Positions 13,781 through 23,317 are shown, counted from the stretch's first letter. The stretch: DNA of 64,000 bases from Fuerstiella marisgermanici (GCF_001983935.1 NZ_CP017641.1:5737001-5801000); one strand, 5' to 3'. Notes: generated from the letters alone by a model not told the origin. A program made the numbers and translations.

Positions 13781-14884
13781 ATGATGTTTAAGCGATTCAA
13801 AATCCGAACGTACGAAGTTGGCCTGGAATTCCGTGAAGGCGAATTCCGTGGTCTGCTGCAAGCCGGTACGTACTGGCGTTTCGATCCACTTCGCAAAGTG
13901 CAGGTGGGCGTGGTGTCAAAGCGAGATCCATGGCTGCAGCACGACAAGCTCGACGTCATCGTCAAGTCCGGCGCACTCGCCGACCACGCGATCGTTGTTG
14001 ATCTGAAGGACCACCAGCGAGCTCTGGTGTGGGTTGAAGGTCGCTTCAGCCACGTGCTGCCAGCTGGCCTGTACGCTTACTGGACCGGTGTGAAAAACGT
14101 AAAGGTCGACATCGTGGATGCTCGATCGGTTCGTTTCGAACACACGGACCTGCGTGTGATTGCGGCTTCGCCAATGGCTACGCGAGTACTCGACATTTGC
14201 TCGGTCAACCGGCAGTGTGTCGGCGTTCTGTTTGTCGACGGCAAGTTCGTCGACACGCTGTCGCCGGGCCAGTACGCGTGGTGGAAGGGTGCCGGCGACG
14301 CGAAGGTCGTGGAAGTGGACACTCGCGAAACGACCGTAGACGTCAGCGGCCAGGAAATCATGACGCTGGACAAGGTGTCTCTGCGCATGAACGCGGCCGT
14401 GACGTACCGAGTTATCGACGCAGTGAAGGCAGTGACGTCTACGGACGATTACTGCCAGTCGCTTTATCGAGAAACTCAGCTCGCACTGCGAGCCGTGGTC
14501 GGAACTCGCGAGCTTGATATGTTTCTGACGGAGAAGGAAGCCGTCGCAACGGATATCGAGGATCTCGTGAAGCGGCGTGCCGGTGAACTGGGTCTGCAAA
14601 TTGCTTCGGTCGGAATCCGAGATGTGATTCTGCCGGGCGAGATGAAGGACCTGATGAACCGCGTGACGGAAGCGAAGAAGGCGGCAGAAGCCAACCTGAT
14701 TTCGCGCCGTGAAGAAACGGCTGCCATGCGTAGCCAGGCGAATACCGCAAAGGTACTCGCCGACAACCCGACGCTGATGCGACTTCGGGAACTGGAAGTT
14801 CTGGAGAAGATCGCGTCCAACGGCGAGATGAACATTGTGCTCGGCGAAAAAGGACTGGCCGACCGCGTTGTGAATCTGCTGTGA
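13781..14884 (+). CDS. SPFH/band 7 (slipin-like) protein
   Basis: 367 residues. The start at 13781 (MMFKRFKIRTYEVG) is preceded by GAGAGGG. Two related N-terminal segments of about 75 residues (EGEFRGLLQAGTYWRFDPL and EGRFSHVLPAGLYAYWTGV), then a third (DGKFVDTLSPGQYAWWKGA), precede the band-7 core (ETTVDVSGQEIMTLDKVSLRMNAAVTYRV). The core is followed by a helical region (GTRELDMFLTEKEAV; GIRDVILPGEMKDLMNRV; AKKAAEANLISRREETAAMR). It lacks an obvious N-terminal TM. Family members scaffold membrane microdomains. It is monocistronic, with a terminator after it. Confidence 0.85.
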   Translation: MMFKRFKIRTYEVGLEFREGEFRGLLQAGTYWRFDPLRKVQVGVVSKRDPWLQHDKLDVIVKSGALADHAIVVDLKDHQRALVWVEGRFSHVLPAGLYAYWTGVKNVKVDIVDARSVRFEHTDLRVIAASPMATRVLDICSVNRQCVGVLFVDGKFVDTLSPGQYAWWKGAGDAKVVEVDTRETTVDVSGQEIMTLDKVSLRMNAAVTYRVIDAVKAVTSTDDYCQSLYRETQLALRAVVGTRELDMFLTEKEAVATDIEDLVKRRAGELGLQIASVGIRDVILPGEMKDLMNRVTEAKKAAEANLISRREETAAMRSQANTAKVLADNPTLMRLRELEVLEKIASNGEMNIVLGEKGLADRVVNLL

Positions 14885-14913
14885 ACCAGCCGGCTTCGGA
14901 TTCGCTGTAACAA

Positions 14914-14936
14914 GCGGCCCCGGGGCCGGCTTTTTT
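14914..14936 (+). terminator. Rho-independent terminator after the SPFH gene
   Basis: The GC-only palindrome CGGCCCCGGGGCCG is followed by GCTTTTTT, 30 nt after the stop. An alternative longer stem pairs AGCCGGC (14888) with GCCGGCT. Confidence 0.75.
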
Positions 14937-15179
14937 GCATTGCGGCTGGAAAAAAACAGGGAATTCACGGGCATTTGCCAATCTTGAATGCCCGAAACTG
15001 AACTTGCCGTGATCTTCTAATCGCCGTATTCTCCATGCCTTCTTCGGCCTGCACCGACAGGATGTCGCTGCGCCGAGAGACCAGAGTCCAATTCGGAAGA
15101 ATCCGCACGGAAGCGAATCGCTGAAACACACCGAATTCACAACTGAACAGTCCACCGCGCGGTCGCACGGAGGCCGCTC

Positions 15180-16364
15180 GTGAAGCTGCTGCAGCGCTAC
15201 ATTTTGGGCGAGCTGCTGCGGGTCTTCGCATTGCTGCTAATTGTACTCACCGTCCTGCTGGTGTTTGTTGGCGTGCTGCGCGAGGCGGCAGACCAGGGCA
15301 TGGGGGCCAAGCAGATCCTGCAGATTCTGCCCTACGTCGTGCCCAGCATGTTGCCGTTTACCATTCCCGCCACTCTACTGCTGGCCGTGACAGTCGTGTA
15401 CGGCAGGCTGGCCGGTGACCTGGAAGTGACCGCGGCCAAGGCAGCGGGCGTCAATCCGCTGCGCCTGCTGATGCCGGCATTCGTGCTGGGAATCGTGCTG
15501 GCGTTTGCTTCGTTTGGGCTAACCAACTACGCAATCCCCTGGGCCATGGGAAATATCGAACGAATCGTGACGCAGGCCATGGAAGAAATCTTCCTGGACC
15601 TGCTGCGTTCGCAACACACAATCAGCGAACCGGAAAAAGGATATTCCATCACAGTTGGCGACGTGTCACCCACCGGCGTCCTGATTGATGCGACGTTTCG
15701 CTATCGCAACGGAAATCACGAACAAGTCACGATGCGCGCCAGCTACGCAAAAATCAGCTTCGACCTGGAAAACAAACAAGCGTTAATCGAACTGAAGAAC
15801 GCTCGCGGTCGCGTTCCCGGTCGTGATACCGAAATGATGCTGGACGGGCAGGTGATTCCGTTTCCGATGGATCTGCAGCTCACCAAACCCAAACCTCGCT
15901 ACATGACAATTGACTCCATCCGCAAAAAGCTGCACGAATTCGAATCCGGAATCGTCACGAACAAGCTGCAGCGAAATCAGGAAGCTGCCATGGCAATGCT
16001 GACCGGCGACTTTCAGCACTTGGCCAGCGAACAAATGAAAGAATACGCAGGCTACACCAAATTCGCGAACGGTCGACGACGACGCTTTGAGACGGAAATC
16101 CACAGCCGCTACGCAATGGCGGGAAGCTGTCTGTTTTTCACATTTCTGGGAGGCCCGTTTGCCGTCCTGCAGGCTCGCAGACAGTTCATCACCAGCTTCA
16201 TTATGTGCTTCCTGCCGATCCTTCTGGTGTACTATCCCGTCATGTTCCTCATGGCCAATCTCGGCAAATCAGGCTCCGTGGATCCGACCTGGGCCATGTG
16301 GGTCCCCAACGCAATCCTCGCCGTCGCCGCCACAGTCGTGCTAAAAAAAGTGATCCAGCATTAG
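15180..16364 (+). CDS. LptF/LptG family permease (YjgP/YjgQ)
   Basis: 394 residues from GTG with GGAGG 7 nt upstream. The N-terminus LLQRYILGELLRVFALLL is typical of LptF/LptG, followed by TM segments near 60-75 and 100-125 (PTIL-like region AAKAAGVNPLRLLMPAFVLG), a periplasmic beta-jellyroll domain (about 140-290) and three C-terminal TM helices (GSCLFFTFLGGPFAV, FIMCFLPILLVYYPVMFLM, WVPNAILAVAATVV). It would act in lipopolysaccharide transport across the inner membrane. The usual second permease and LptB are not adjacent. Confidence 0.85.
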   Translation: MKLLQRYILGELLRVFALLLIVLTVLLVFVGVLREAADQGMGAKQILQILPYVVPSMLPFTIPATLLLAVTVVYGRLAGDLEVTAAKAAGVNPLRLLMPAFVLGIVLAFASFGLTNYAIPWAMGNIERIVTQAMEEIFLDLLRSQHTISEPEKGYSITVGDVSPTGVLIDATFRYRNGNHEQVTMRASYAKISFDLENKQALIELKNARGRVPGRDTEMMLDGQVIPFPMDLQLTKPKPRYMTIDSIRKKLHEFESGIVTNKLQRNQEAAMAMLTGDFQHLASEQMKEYAGYTKFANGRRRRFETEIHSRYAMAGSCLFFTFLGGPFAVLQARRQFITSFIMCFLPILLVYYPVMFLMANLGKSGSVDPTWAMWVPNAILAVAATVVLKKVIQH

Positions 16365-16368
16365 CCGG

Positions 16369-16729
16369 TATGCCGGTACGCACCGGCGGGCGATTGGCGT
16401 GGTGGGCTGAAGAGCAGGGCGTGAACTGAAGCGCCGGCGGTGCTTCCGTTGGTCGCGGGTGAGGATCCGGGCTCTCCGGGTGCAAACAGCGTAGGCGGCT
16501 GGCTGTGGCTTATGGCTTTCGGCGTTACACATACAAGAGCCTCATGTTGTGCCCATGGCGCTTGTCGGCGCTGTATGCCGGTACGCACCGGCGGGCGATT
16601 GGCGTGGTGGGCTGAAGAGCAGGGCGTAAGCTGAAGCGCCGGCGGTGCTTTCGTTGGTCGCGGGTGAGGATTCGGGCTCTCCAAGTGCAATCAGTGTGGG
16701 CGGCTGGCTGGGGCTTGTGGCATTTCGGG
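16369..16729. repeat. Direct duplication of a 155-bp non-coding unit
   Basis: Copy 1 is about 16369-16525 and copy 2 about 16574-16729, 205 bp apart. Both run from TATGCCGGTACGCACCGGCG through GCGATTGGCGTGGTGGGCTG, GCGCCGGCGGTGCTT, GTTGGTCGCGGGTGAGGAT and GGCGGCTGGCTG. They differ at scattered positions (roughly 85-90% identity by eye). The 566-bp gap between the LptF/G and Usp genes is mostly this duplication. Related words recur near 32690-32770 and, inverted, near 32995-33060. Confidence 0.75.
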
Positions 16730-16930
16730 TGTGAAAGCCACGGACGTGGTTCCGTGCGAATTTGCGGACGCGATGTGGCATGCGTCTGGCCAAAAGCTCC
16801 GCTCGGCGTCGACGGGTGGGTGGCGTTGGCATGCTGGACGCTGGTCCTTTTGTACTTTTCAGAATATGGTTCCATTGAATACGCACGACGTCCCGCTTCG
16901 TTGGTCGCACAGTTTAGAAGAACAGGTCTG

Positions 16931-17896
16931 ATGCATTCCGTGAAGAAAATTACTGTTGGTGTAGAGATGCCGGAAACTCGGCCATGGAACGCTGCCAACA
17001 TTGCGGCGCCCAGTCGGCTGGCCGTCCGTCAGGCTTTTGGCGTGGCCGAAGCTATGGGAGTTGCGGTCACTCTGGTGTCCGTGCTGCCGGAAATATCCTA
17101 CGGTTTTTTTGGTTCGGACGAAGCCGTCGAAAGTCAGGCCGAAACGGACCGCACCGAAGCCGCAGCGGTGCTTGAAGATCTGAAACAGCAGTATTCCGAG
17201 AAGTCCAGTCGGCCACTGGAAGTGACAACCACTGTCGCCTTTGGGCGACCATGGTTCCAAATCCTGAAAGCAGCCGGCACCGCGCGCGACAACTTGATCC
17301 TGTGTGGAACTCGGCACAAAGGGGCCGTCAGCCGCCTGTTGTTTGGCAGCACTGGCCTGAAGCTTCTTCGCAACGCAGTCGGTCCCGTCTGGCTTGTGAA
17401 CCCGCGGATTGACGACGATGCAGATCTGGACGTCCTGGCAGCGACCGACTTGACCGATGTGGGCGAAGACGTGTTGGCGACGGCTGTGGCTCTCGGCCAG
17501 GCGTTGCCCGTGCGACTGAACGTGCTGCACGTCATCGACAACGAATTCGACAGCCAAATGGCCCACACTGGCGTGTCTGCAGAAGAACTGGCAGGCTATC
17601 GTCAGAAGGCCAAATCCGACGGCGAAGACAAGCTTCACGAACAACTGTCCGCCACGGATTATCGCACCGTTCCTCTGGGCGTACAGACGCATATCGCAGA
17701 AGGCCCGCCGGACGCCTGCATCCTTTCAGCCATTGAACAGATGGATATCGACCTGTTAATTATGGCCACATCGGGGCGCGGCGGCATTCCCGGCATGCTG
17801 TTTGGAAACACGGCCGAACGACTGTTGCCGGAACTGACCTGTTCGTTGCTGGCCATCAAGCCGGACGATTTCCAATGTCCGATCTCATTAGACTGA
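16931..17896 (+). CDS. Tandem universal stress protein (two UspA domains)
   Basis: 321 residues from ATG 16931 (MHSVKKITVGVEM); the open frame continues upstream into the repeat but is not coding there. Domain 1 (about 1-145) ends with the nucleotide-binding pattern GTRHKGAVSRLLFGSTG and domain 2 (about 150-315) with ATSGRGGIPGMLFGNTAERL, both fitting the G-x2-G-x9-G-(S/T) motif of ATP-binding Usp proteins. It is likely a cytosolic stress or metabolic sensor. It stands alone, convergent with the following sulfatase gene and ending directly next to it. Confidence 0.88.
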   Translation: MHSVKKITVGVEMPETRPWNAANIAAPSRLAVRQAFGVAEAMGVAVTLVSVLPEISYGFFGSDEAVESQAETDRTEAAAVLEDLKQQYSEKSSRPLEVTTTVAFGRPWFQILKAAGTARDNLILCGTRHKGAVSRLLFGSTGLKLLRNAVGPVWLVNPRIDDDADLDVLAATDLTDVGEDVLATAVALGQALPVRLNVLHVIDNEFDSQMAHTGVSAEELAGYRQKAKSDGEDKLHEQLSATDYRTVPLGVQTHIAEGPPDACILSAIEQMDIDLLIMATSGRGGIPGMLFGNTAERLLPELTCSLLAIKPDDFQCPISLD

Positions 17897-19375
17897 CTAC
17901 TTAGCGGGCTGGTCCCATAATCGATACGGATCGTCCCACTGCTTTTGCTGCGTAAGCAGTAACGCCTCCAATTCTGCACGCTTGTTCGCATAGGCGGGGT
18001 CTTCCGCAAGATCCTTTTGATGGGACTCCGGTGTGTGCCCTGTCAGCGCGACGACATCAGGTGATTGATGTTCGTGAAGGAATTCCTGAGGGTTCTTGTT
18101 CAGGTCGAACAGTTGAGTCTCCTGAACGGCGCCGTCCATCACGTCGTACTTAATCAGCTTCCAGCCGTCGGCCGTTTTAACGCTACGCATACCCGGTTTT
18201 GTTCCGCCACAGTAGACGCCATACAACACGTCGCGAACACGTTGTGCTTTGCCTTCCAAAACGGGTCGAAGGCTCTTGCCATCTGCACCGTCGGGGATAT
18301 CAATCCTCGCAAGATCACACATCGTCGGGAAGACGTCGGACAAATAGCTGAACCCCGACGCTGTGCTGCCCGGTTTGATTCCCGGCCCACTCACTAAAAA
18401 CGGAACTCGCCAGGTATGCTCATACAGGTTCTGTTTGCCCATCAAGCCGTGGCGACCAATGGCAATCCCATGGTCAGAAGTGAAAAAGACGTACGTATTT
18501 TCAAGCAGCCCCATCGATTCCAGTTGATCCAGCACACGACCAATTTGCCGATCGATGTTCTCGATGCACGCATACTCACGGCCGATTTCGTTACGAACCG
18601 CAGCCTCAGAACGTGAGGCCATCACGCCGGCAACTTTCAATTCATCACGCAAGTTCGGATGTCCATGAAAAAACGGGTGCGCCGGAAGATAAGTCGCCGG
18701 AAGCTCCGGCGCGCCGGGAAGAAAATCTACCGGCGGATCACTCGCATTAACCGCGTGGTATTTCGCCAGAAGCTCGTCGGTGCCGTTCCGCGGATCATGC
18801 GGATGCGAAAAACCGAGAAACATTAAGAACGGACTGTCGTCGTTCTTCGCTTCGCGCTGCTGCAGAAAGTCCAACGCTCGCTGGCCGTGGAACTGGCTGC
18901 CAGTTTCTGCATCCGTACCTCGCTTGTCAGCCATGTCGTGTCGCACGGTGAAGTGTTCGTTGGCCGCCTTGAAGGTATTGCCTCGCTTACACGTCCTAAA
19001 TGTGTCGTAGCCTGCTGAGTTGAACACAGCCGCCATACTCTGTTGAGCCACCTCTTTGGCGTTGTACTGTTTGCCGGCCTTCTTGTTTTTTGAGCCGGGA
19101 ATTTGCCACACGCTGCGCCCCGTCATGATCATCGTCCGCGACGGCAGGCAAACCGCGCCGGACCACGAACCCATGTGATGCGCGTCGTGCAGCAGGATGC
19201 CTTGCTCGGCAATGCGGTCGATGTTAGGCGTCTGGCACACATCATTGCCATACGCACCGACCGATTGTGGCCCCTGGTCGTCGGTGAGTATGAACAGAAT
19301 GTTGGGCCGTTCTGCAGCAGCGGCGCAGCGGACCAACAATAACAACACGAGAGTATGGCGAAGTGCGGATTTCAT
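17897..19375 (-). CDS. Secreted sulfatase (formylglycine type)
   Basis: 492 residues from ATG 19375. The signal peptide is KSALRHTLVLLLLVRCAAAA. The core has RPNILFILTDDQGPQ (metal Asp pair at 32-33) and the FGly signature CLPSR at 76-80 (modified Cys76), then TMIMTGRSVW. Further motifs are FTSDHGIAIGRHGLMGKQN and the HEHTWRVPFL-like segment YEHTWRVPFLVSGPG. It probably removes sulfate esters from polysaccharides in the periplasm or outside the cell. An in-frame extension to 19480 lacks signal-peptide character and was rejected. Confidence 0.92.
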   Translation of the reverse strand: MKSALRHTLVLLLLVRCAAAAERPNILFILTDDQGPQSVGAYGNDVCQTPNIDRIAEQGILLHDAHHMGSWSGAVCLPSRTMIMTGRSVWQIPGSKNKKAGKQYNAKEVAQQSMAAVFNSAGYDTFRTCKRGNTFKAANEHFTVRHDMADKRGTDAETGSQFHGQRALDFLQQREAKNDDSPFLMFLGFSHPHDPRNGTDELLAKYHAVNASDPPVDFLPGAPELPATYLPAHPFFHGHPNLRDELKVAGVMASRSEAAVRNEIGREYACIENIDRQIGRVLDQLESMGLLENTYVFFTSDHGIAIGRHGLMGKQNLYEHTWRVPFLVSGPGIKPGSTASGFSYLSDVFPTMCDLARIDIPDGADGKSLRPVLEGKAQRVRDVLYGVYCGGTKPGMRSVKTADGWKLIKYDVMDGAVQETQLFDLNKNPQEFLHEHQSPDVVALTGHTPESHQKDLAEDPAYANKRAELEALLLTQQKQWDDPYRLWDQPAK

Positions 19376-19500
19376 TGTCGAGTCCCAGCAGAAAGGCAAG
19401 GTTGGATACCGTGAACATAGTAACCAATCTTTGCTGCGACGTTCTACGACACGCCCCGCCACGACGTGGCGAAACCACAATCGACCGGCATAACGACAGA

Positions 19501-19527
19501 AAGCCCGGCTTTTCGAAAGCCGGGCTT
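19501..19527 (-). terminator. Hairpin terminator between repeat-protein and sulfatase genes
   Basis: Twelve-bp perfect stem AAGCCCGGCTTT / AAAGCCGGGCTT with loop TCG. On the minus strand it follows the stop of the repeat-protein gene (19559) and is followed by TTTCTGT. The stem resembles the terminator at 4532-4561. Confidence 0.7.
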
Positions 19528-19558
19528 CTGCTGTAATGGTCCAAAGTTTCGTATAACG

Positions 19559-20572
19559 CTATGCCAACACTGAACTCAGCCACTGTGGGTCCTGGCCACT
19601 GAGTGTGCATTCGACCCGAACAATCAACGGCCATACGCCCGCGTATCGTCGCGCCACTTTTCTGGATTCCGCCTCGAGTCCCGCGGCTCCGGTCGCATAG
19701 AACTCAAGCAATCCCGCACCGTGATGCTGTCGCAGCTGCCGAGCGGACAAAGCTGACCAGTCTGGCGGTTGACGAAGGCCAAGCTGCTGGCCCAGCCATC
19801 GCAGATAGTAGAGCCGGTTGTCTGCAGAATGCCAAAATCGCTGTGGCACAGACGTAAACAGCCAGGGCTTCCAATCCATCTCAGGCAAAATTTCACGTAC
19901 CGCTCGCTGAGGGGAATCCTGATAAAAGGTCCTCAACAAACCGGCCCCATGGTTTTCGTAGAACGACGTTTTGGTGATGCGATACCAATCGGAAGGCAAC
20001 ACAAATCCAAGCTTGGCACCCAGCCAGCTCATGTAGGCCCGGCGATTCTTTGCTTCCTGCCAGAAACGGTTAGGAGTATCGCGGAACTTCCACGCCAGCC
20101 AGTTGTATTCTGGCATGTAGTCTCGAACGCAGGCGGATACTGAATCACCGAATTCGCCGTGCAACAATCCGCCGCCGTAGTTCCCTGAGAACGTCTGCTT
20201 GACGACGCCGTACCAGTCTTCCGGTTGAGTAAACCCGAGTTCCTTTTCCAGCCATGCCATGTACCGATGACGGTTCTCCGGAATAGTCCAGTACTTCGGC
20301 GGAACCGAATGGAAGCGCCACGGCAGCCAGTCGTAGTCGGGGTAGAATTCTCGAAGTGCCGCGTGAACTGAATCCTGGTACTGAGTACACAGCAGGCCGC
20401 CACCGCAATTGGATTTGAAGTGCGACTTACGCACGACGTACCAATCCTCCGGCTTATGAAAACCGCAGCGCTCACCGAGCCACCGGATGTACTGAATCCG
20501 GTGCTCTCGACGGTCCCAGAACCCGTTGGGAACTCGCCCGTGAAGCCATGGGTGATCGGCAAATGCTGACAT
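19559..20572 (-). CDS. Protein of four 76-residue DWY/GGGLL repeats, function unknown
   Basis: 337 residues from ATG 20572 (MSAFADHPWLHG), with AGG 9 nt upstream. Nearly the whole protein is four copies of one module with an exact period of 76: the PEDWY-type motif falls at residues 41, 117, 193 and 269, each followed about 13 residues later by a glycine cluster (NCGGGLL, NYGGGLL, NHGAGLL, HHGAGLL). Other constants are FW at module start, a YxxWLG-type helix, LGF, DS and PEYxWLxW. Rich in Trp and Tyr, with no signal peptide or TM. I do not know a function; similar repeats are, as I recall, more familiar from algal and protist genomes. It may bind carbohydrate or nucleic acid. Confidence 0.8.
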   Translation of the reverse strand: MSAFADHPWLHGRVPNGFWDRREHRIQYIRWLGERCGFHKPEDWYVVRKSHFKSNCGGGLLCTQYQDSVHAALREFYPDYDWLPWRFHSVPPKYWTIPENRHRYMAWLEKELGFTQPEDWYGVVKQTFSGNYGGGLLHGEFGDSVSACVRDYMPEYNWLAWKFRDTPNRFWQEAKNRRAYMSWLGAKLGFVLPSDWYRITKTSFYENHGAGLLRTFYQDSPQRAVREILPEMDWKPWLFTSVPQRFWHSADNRLYYLRWLGQQLGLRQPPDWSALSARQLRQHHGAGLLEFYATGAAGLEAESRKVARRYAGVWPLIVRVECTLSGQDPQWLSSVLA

Positions 20573-20961
20573 TATTACGTACCTATTTATCTTGTCGCAC
20601 AACACTGCAGGCTTGCAGGCGTGAGTCGTCGGGAGAGGAAAGTTGGAGGGAACAATGCAGGCAAGCGTCACAAACAGTTCCGTGCCCATGTCGCCGAAAG
20701 GGGGGCAACGGAAGGTGGACGGCCCTGCGAGGCGGAACCTTACAAAGGCCATATGAAGCCTGTATGAGGGGAGACAGCACCGAAGTGCCACATTGAGAAC
20801 CTATCCGAAATTCGGCTATGCTGCCCGAAATTCAGGACGAACCCAAAAGGTTAAACCCCAACGTAGCTTAAAGGCATCGCGAAAACTCCATTGGTCACAC
20901 AATTTTCATGCGTCCGAAACACGCCATGCAACAACCGTGCCATCCGCAATTGCGACGCTAA
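20573..20961. other. Intergenic region upstream of the 76-residue repeat gene
   Basis: About 390 bp without a convincing gene. On the minus strand TTGTGC and GATAAAT, 20-40 nt before the start codon at 20572, could be a promoter but the spacing is not ideal. Nothing else was seen. Confidence 0.35.
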
Positions 20962-21876
20962 CTAGCTCGCTCGCTTTAGCTGCGAAAGCCCTGAGTTTTC
21001 TGTGGTAGCAGAGGAGTTTTTTTGGAAAACAATCAATTCCTTCGGTGCCAAATGAAGGCGTCCACCCGTCAGACGGTACGCCGCCGAAGTGCCTCGAAAG
21101 TACGCGAACTTTGCCATGCGAGCGGGCAGGCGGCCATGTGACGGCATGGCTTCCGGGTGAGATTCACGGACCTCAAACCCAACACGAGACGCCATTCGCA
21201 CAAGCGCCTCGGTGGTGTAGAAAAAGAAGTTCACACCAGCATTTAACCGTAGCGAGCAACCGAAGAATAGCCGGCACAACGGACCTGATCCCGTGAGCAT
21301 CCGGTAATTCTGCCCCGGAAATTCGACCACAAAAAAGCCGCCCGGTTTCAGAATGCGATACATCTCCGCAAGGTCCTCGTTAGGCGTCCGGTGGCAATTA
21401 AAGGCGTCCAGCGAGCTGACAACATCAAACGATTCGGCGGCGTAATTCTGTTCTGCCAGGTATCCCTGGCGGACGTTCAGCCCGAAGCGCTGTTGTGCGA
21501 ATTGTGTGGAAACTGCGGATGGTTCCACGCCTTCCACCCGCCAGTTTTCTGCGTCGTCGAACTCTTTCAGAAAGTATCCAGAAGCCGTGCCGACATCCAG
21601 CAGGCGACCGCCGTCGGGAACCAGTCGCCGAACAATGGCCGCTTCGCGTTTCAGACTTTCCTTTCTAAAGTTTACGTAGTGAAGCTCCGTCGTCTCTTCA
21701 GCGTCAACATGCTCGCTGCGGAAGAATTCTTCGGTGTCCTCAACGGAATCACATTCCCCCACAAACATCAACGAACACTGCACGCAGCGCACGACCGGCA
21801 GATCATGACACTCGCCCACCAAAGTGCGATCGGCTGGTCCGCAGACGGGACATTCGGTTTCAATTTTGTTCGTCAT
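20962..21876 (-). CDS. Class I SAM-dependent methyltransferase with N-terminal zinc ribbon
   Basis: 304 residues from MTNKIETECPVCG. The first 40 residues hold a CPVC...VRCVQC zinc-ribbon-like pair. The Rossmann core has motif I GRLLDVGTASGYFLKEF, then VEGVEPS, FDVVSSLDAFNC and YRILKPGGFFVVEFPG. This layout (CxxC plus Methyltransf_23 type core) is common in polysaccharide clusters, where it methylates sugars. It is the last gene of the minus-strand glycan block, 19 nt after the flippase gene's end. Confidence 0.85.
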   Translation of the reverse strand: MTNKIETECPVCGPADRTLVGECHDLPVVRCVQCSLMFVGECDSVEDTEEFFRSEHVDAEETTELHYVNFRKESLKREAAIVRRLVPDGGRLLDVGTASGYFLKEFDDAENWRVEGVEPSAVSTQFAQQRFGLNVRQGYLAEQNYAAESFDVVSSLDAFNCHRTPNEDLAEMYRILKPGGFFVVEFPGQNYRMLTGSGPLCRLFFGCSLRLNAGVNFFFYTTEALVRMASRVGFEVRESHPEAMPSHGRLPARMAKFAYFRGTSAAYRLTGGRLHLAPKELIVFQKNSSATTENSGLSQLKRAS

Positions 21877-21915
21877 GCAATCAACCCTATTCAACACCCG
21901 ACCAAACCAGTTGCT

Positions 21916-23214
21916 CTAGCGCAGGAATACAACCATCAGCAGCAACGCCGCCGCAGAACCGAAGATCATTCCGACCGGAACGCCGAGGTGCTTTCTTTGA
22001 CTGTACAGCAGCCACAACCGGGCCATCAATAAAGTCGATTCGCCCACAAACCAGCCGAGTGCTCCGGCGGTCCACCATGACAGGTTTCCATGAAACGTGG
22101 TCGCCAACAGCAACGTCGTCAGGCCCAGCAGCACGGCCGTCACGTCATGCCAATTCAATTCGAAGGCGTTCAGAGTAAACTTCAACCCCATGTTTACGCA
22201 CGACACATAAAGCCCTGGCATCAATAGCACCATCACGCTCGCGACGTCGGTCAGGCTTTGTGATGAGAACCAGGCAGACAACGGCACGACCAGCAGAATG
22301 CCGAGCACACACACTGGCAGAAAGACGGCCGTCACCAGAACCATCTTTCGCCGCACAACCGCTCGCACGGCATCGGCATCGCTCGCTTCGACGGCTCGGC
22401 TCAGTGGCGCAAACGACGACACGAAAATGGCCGTCGCAATCGCGCCTGAGGTGCTCACAAACTTGAAGGCAGTCGCATAAATTTTGTAGTCATGCACCGT
22501 CGCATACGCTTCCAGGATGTACAGACTGGTCCGTTGAAAAATGCAGGTCAACACGAGTGCGGTGCCCAACGGAAACACGGCTGCGATCGTGCGACGGATG
22601 GGTTGAAGTGTTGATGTTCCTTCCACCGAACGAACAAACAGCGGCTTGGAAATTGGCAGCCGCCATTCCACAGCCAGTCGCATGATGTTGCCACCTAGCC
22701 AAATCCATAGCAGTCCGGTCAAAGGCAATCCGGCGATGGCACCGACGGCCATACCCGCGACGATGGCAACTCGTGAACCAATGACCACAACGGCTTCGAT
22801 GTCCAGCCGCTCACGACCTCGCATGTGCCAGAGGAAAGGATCGGTTCCAGGCTGAGTGGCCGCGATCAGAATACACAGCAGGAAACCGCCCAGCGTCAGC
22901 GTGTTTAACGGAAGCAGTGAAAGTGCAATCGCAGCGACCACCGTGTAGAAGATTTTGATCTTCCATGATTGCCGCATGACCGCGCGAGGGTTATCGGTGA
23001 CGGAAAATTCGCGAGTTGCCCAGAGGCGGACGCCGTAGTCAGACGCAATCTCCAGCGGCCCGACCAGATACCCGGCCGTCAAAAACGCGGCGTAGTCGAG
23101 GTCGTCCATAATCCGAAACAGGACGCACAATAACCCAAGTTGCAGCGCCGAAACTAACGCGTTGCCGCCGGCGTTGCTGAGTATGTTGCGTCCAAATCGT
23201 CCGGGCTTTCTCAT
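21916..23214 (-). CDS. Wzx-like polysaccharide flippase (MATE/MOP superfamily)
   Basis: 432 residues with about 12 predicted TM helices across its length, for example NALVSALQLGLLCVLFRIM, YTVVAAIALSLLPLNTLTL, VFPLGTALVLTCIFQRTSL and GAIATAIFVSSFAPLSRAV. The N-terminus RNILSNAGGNALVSALQLG and the Asp/Arg-poor helices fit the polysaccharide transport family that flips lipid-linked glycans across the inner membrane. The neighbours, an O-antigen-ligase-like protein and glycan-modifying enzymes, agree. Confidence 0.82.
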   Translation of the reverse strand: MRKPGRFGRNILSNAGGNALVSALQLGLLCVLFRIMDDLDYAAFLTAGYLVGPLEIASDYGVRLWATREFSVTDNPRAVMRQSWKIKIFYTVVAAIALSLLPLNTLTLGGFLLCILIAATQPGTDPFLWHMRGRERLDIEAVVVIGSRVAIVAGMAVGAIAGLPLTGLLWIWLGGNIMRLAVEWRLPISKPLFVRSVEGTSTLQPIRRTIAAVFPLGTALVLTCIFQRTSLYILEAYATVHDYKIYATAFKFVSTSGAIATAIFVSSFAPLSRAVEASDADAVRAVVRRKMVLVTAVFLPVCVLGILLVVPLSAWFSSQSLTDVASVMVLLMPGLYVSCVNMGLKFTLNAFELNWHDVTAVLLGLTTLLLATTFHGNLSWWTAGALGWFVGESTLLMARLWLLYSQRKHLGVPVGMIFGSAAALLLMVVFLR

Positions 23215-23317
23215 CTCTTCCTTGAATTTCGCAACTGGGGTCCTACGGTCCCAGCCTGTCCTTCTTATTGCAGTTAAAAGCCACGGCCACGTTTCTAACG
23301 CGGCGCCGGGCAGCAGC

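Noticed and set aside
13379-13861. 160-residue minus-strand open frame upstream of the SPFH gene
   Set aside because: It overlaps the SPFH start and arises from the palindromic repeat at 13735-13758, a known source of false proteins.
16664-16930. N-terminal extension of the universal stress protein
   Set aside because: The frame is open but lies in the duplicated repeat and is not Usp-like; the fold begins at MHSVKKITVG.
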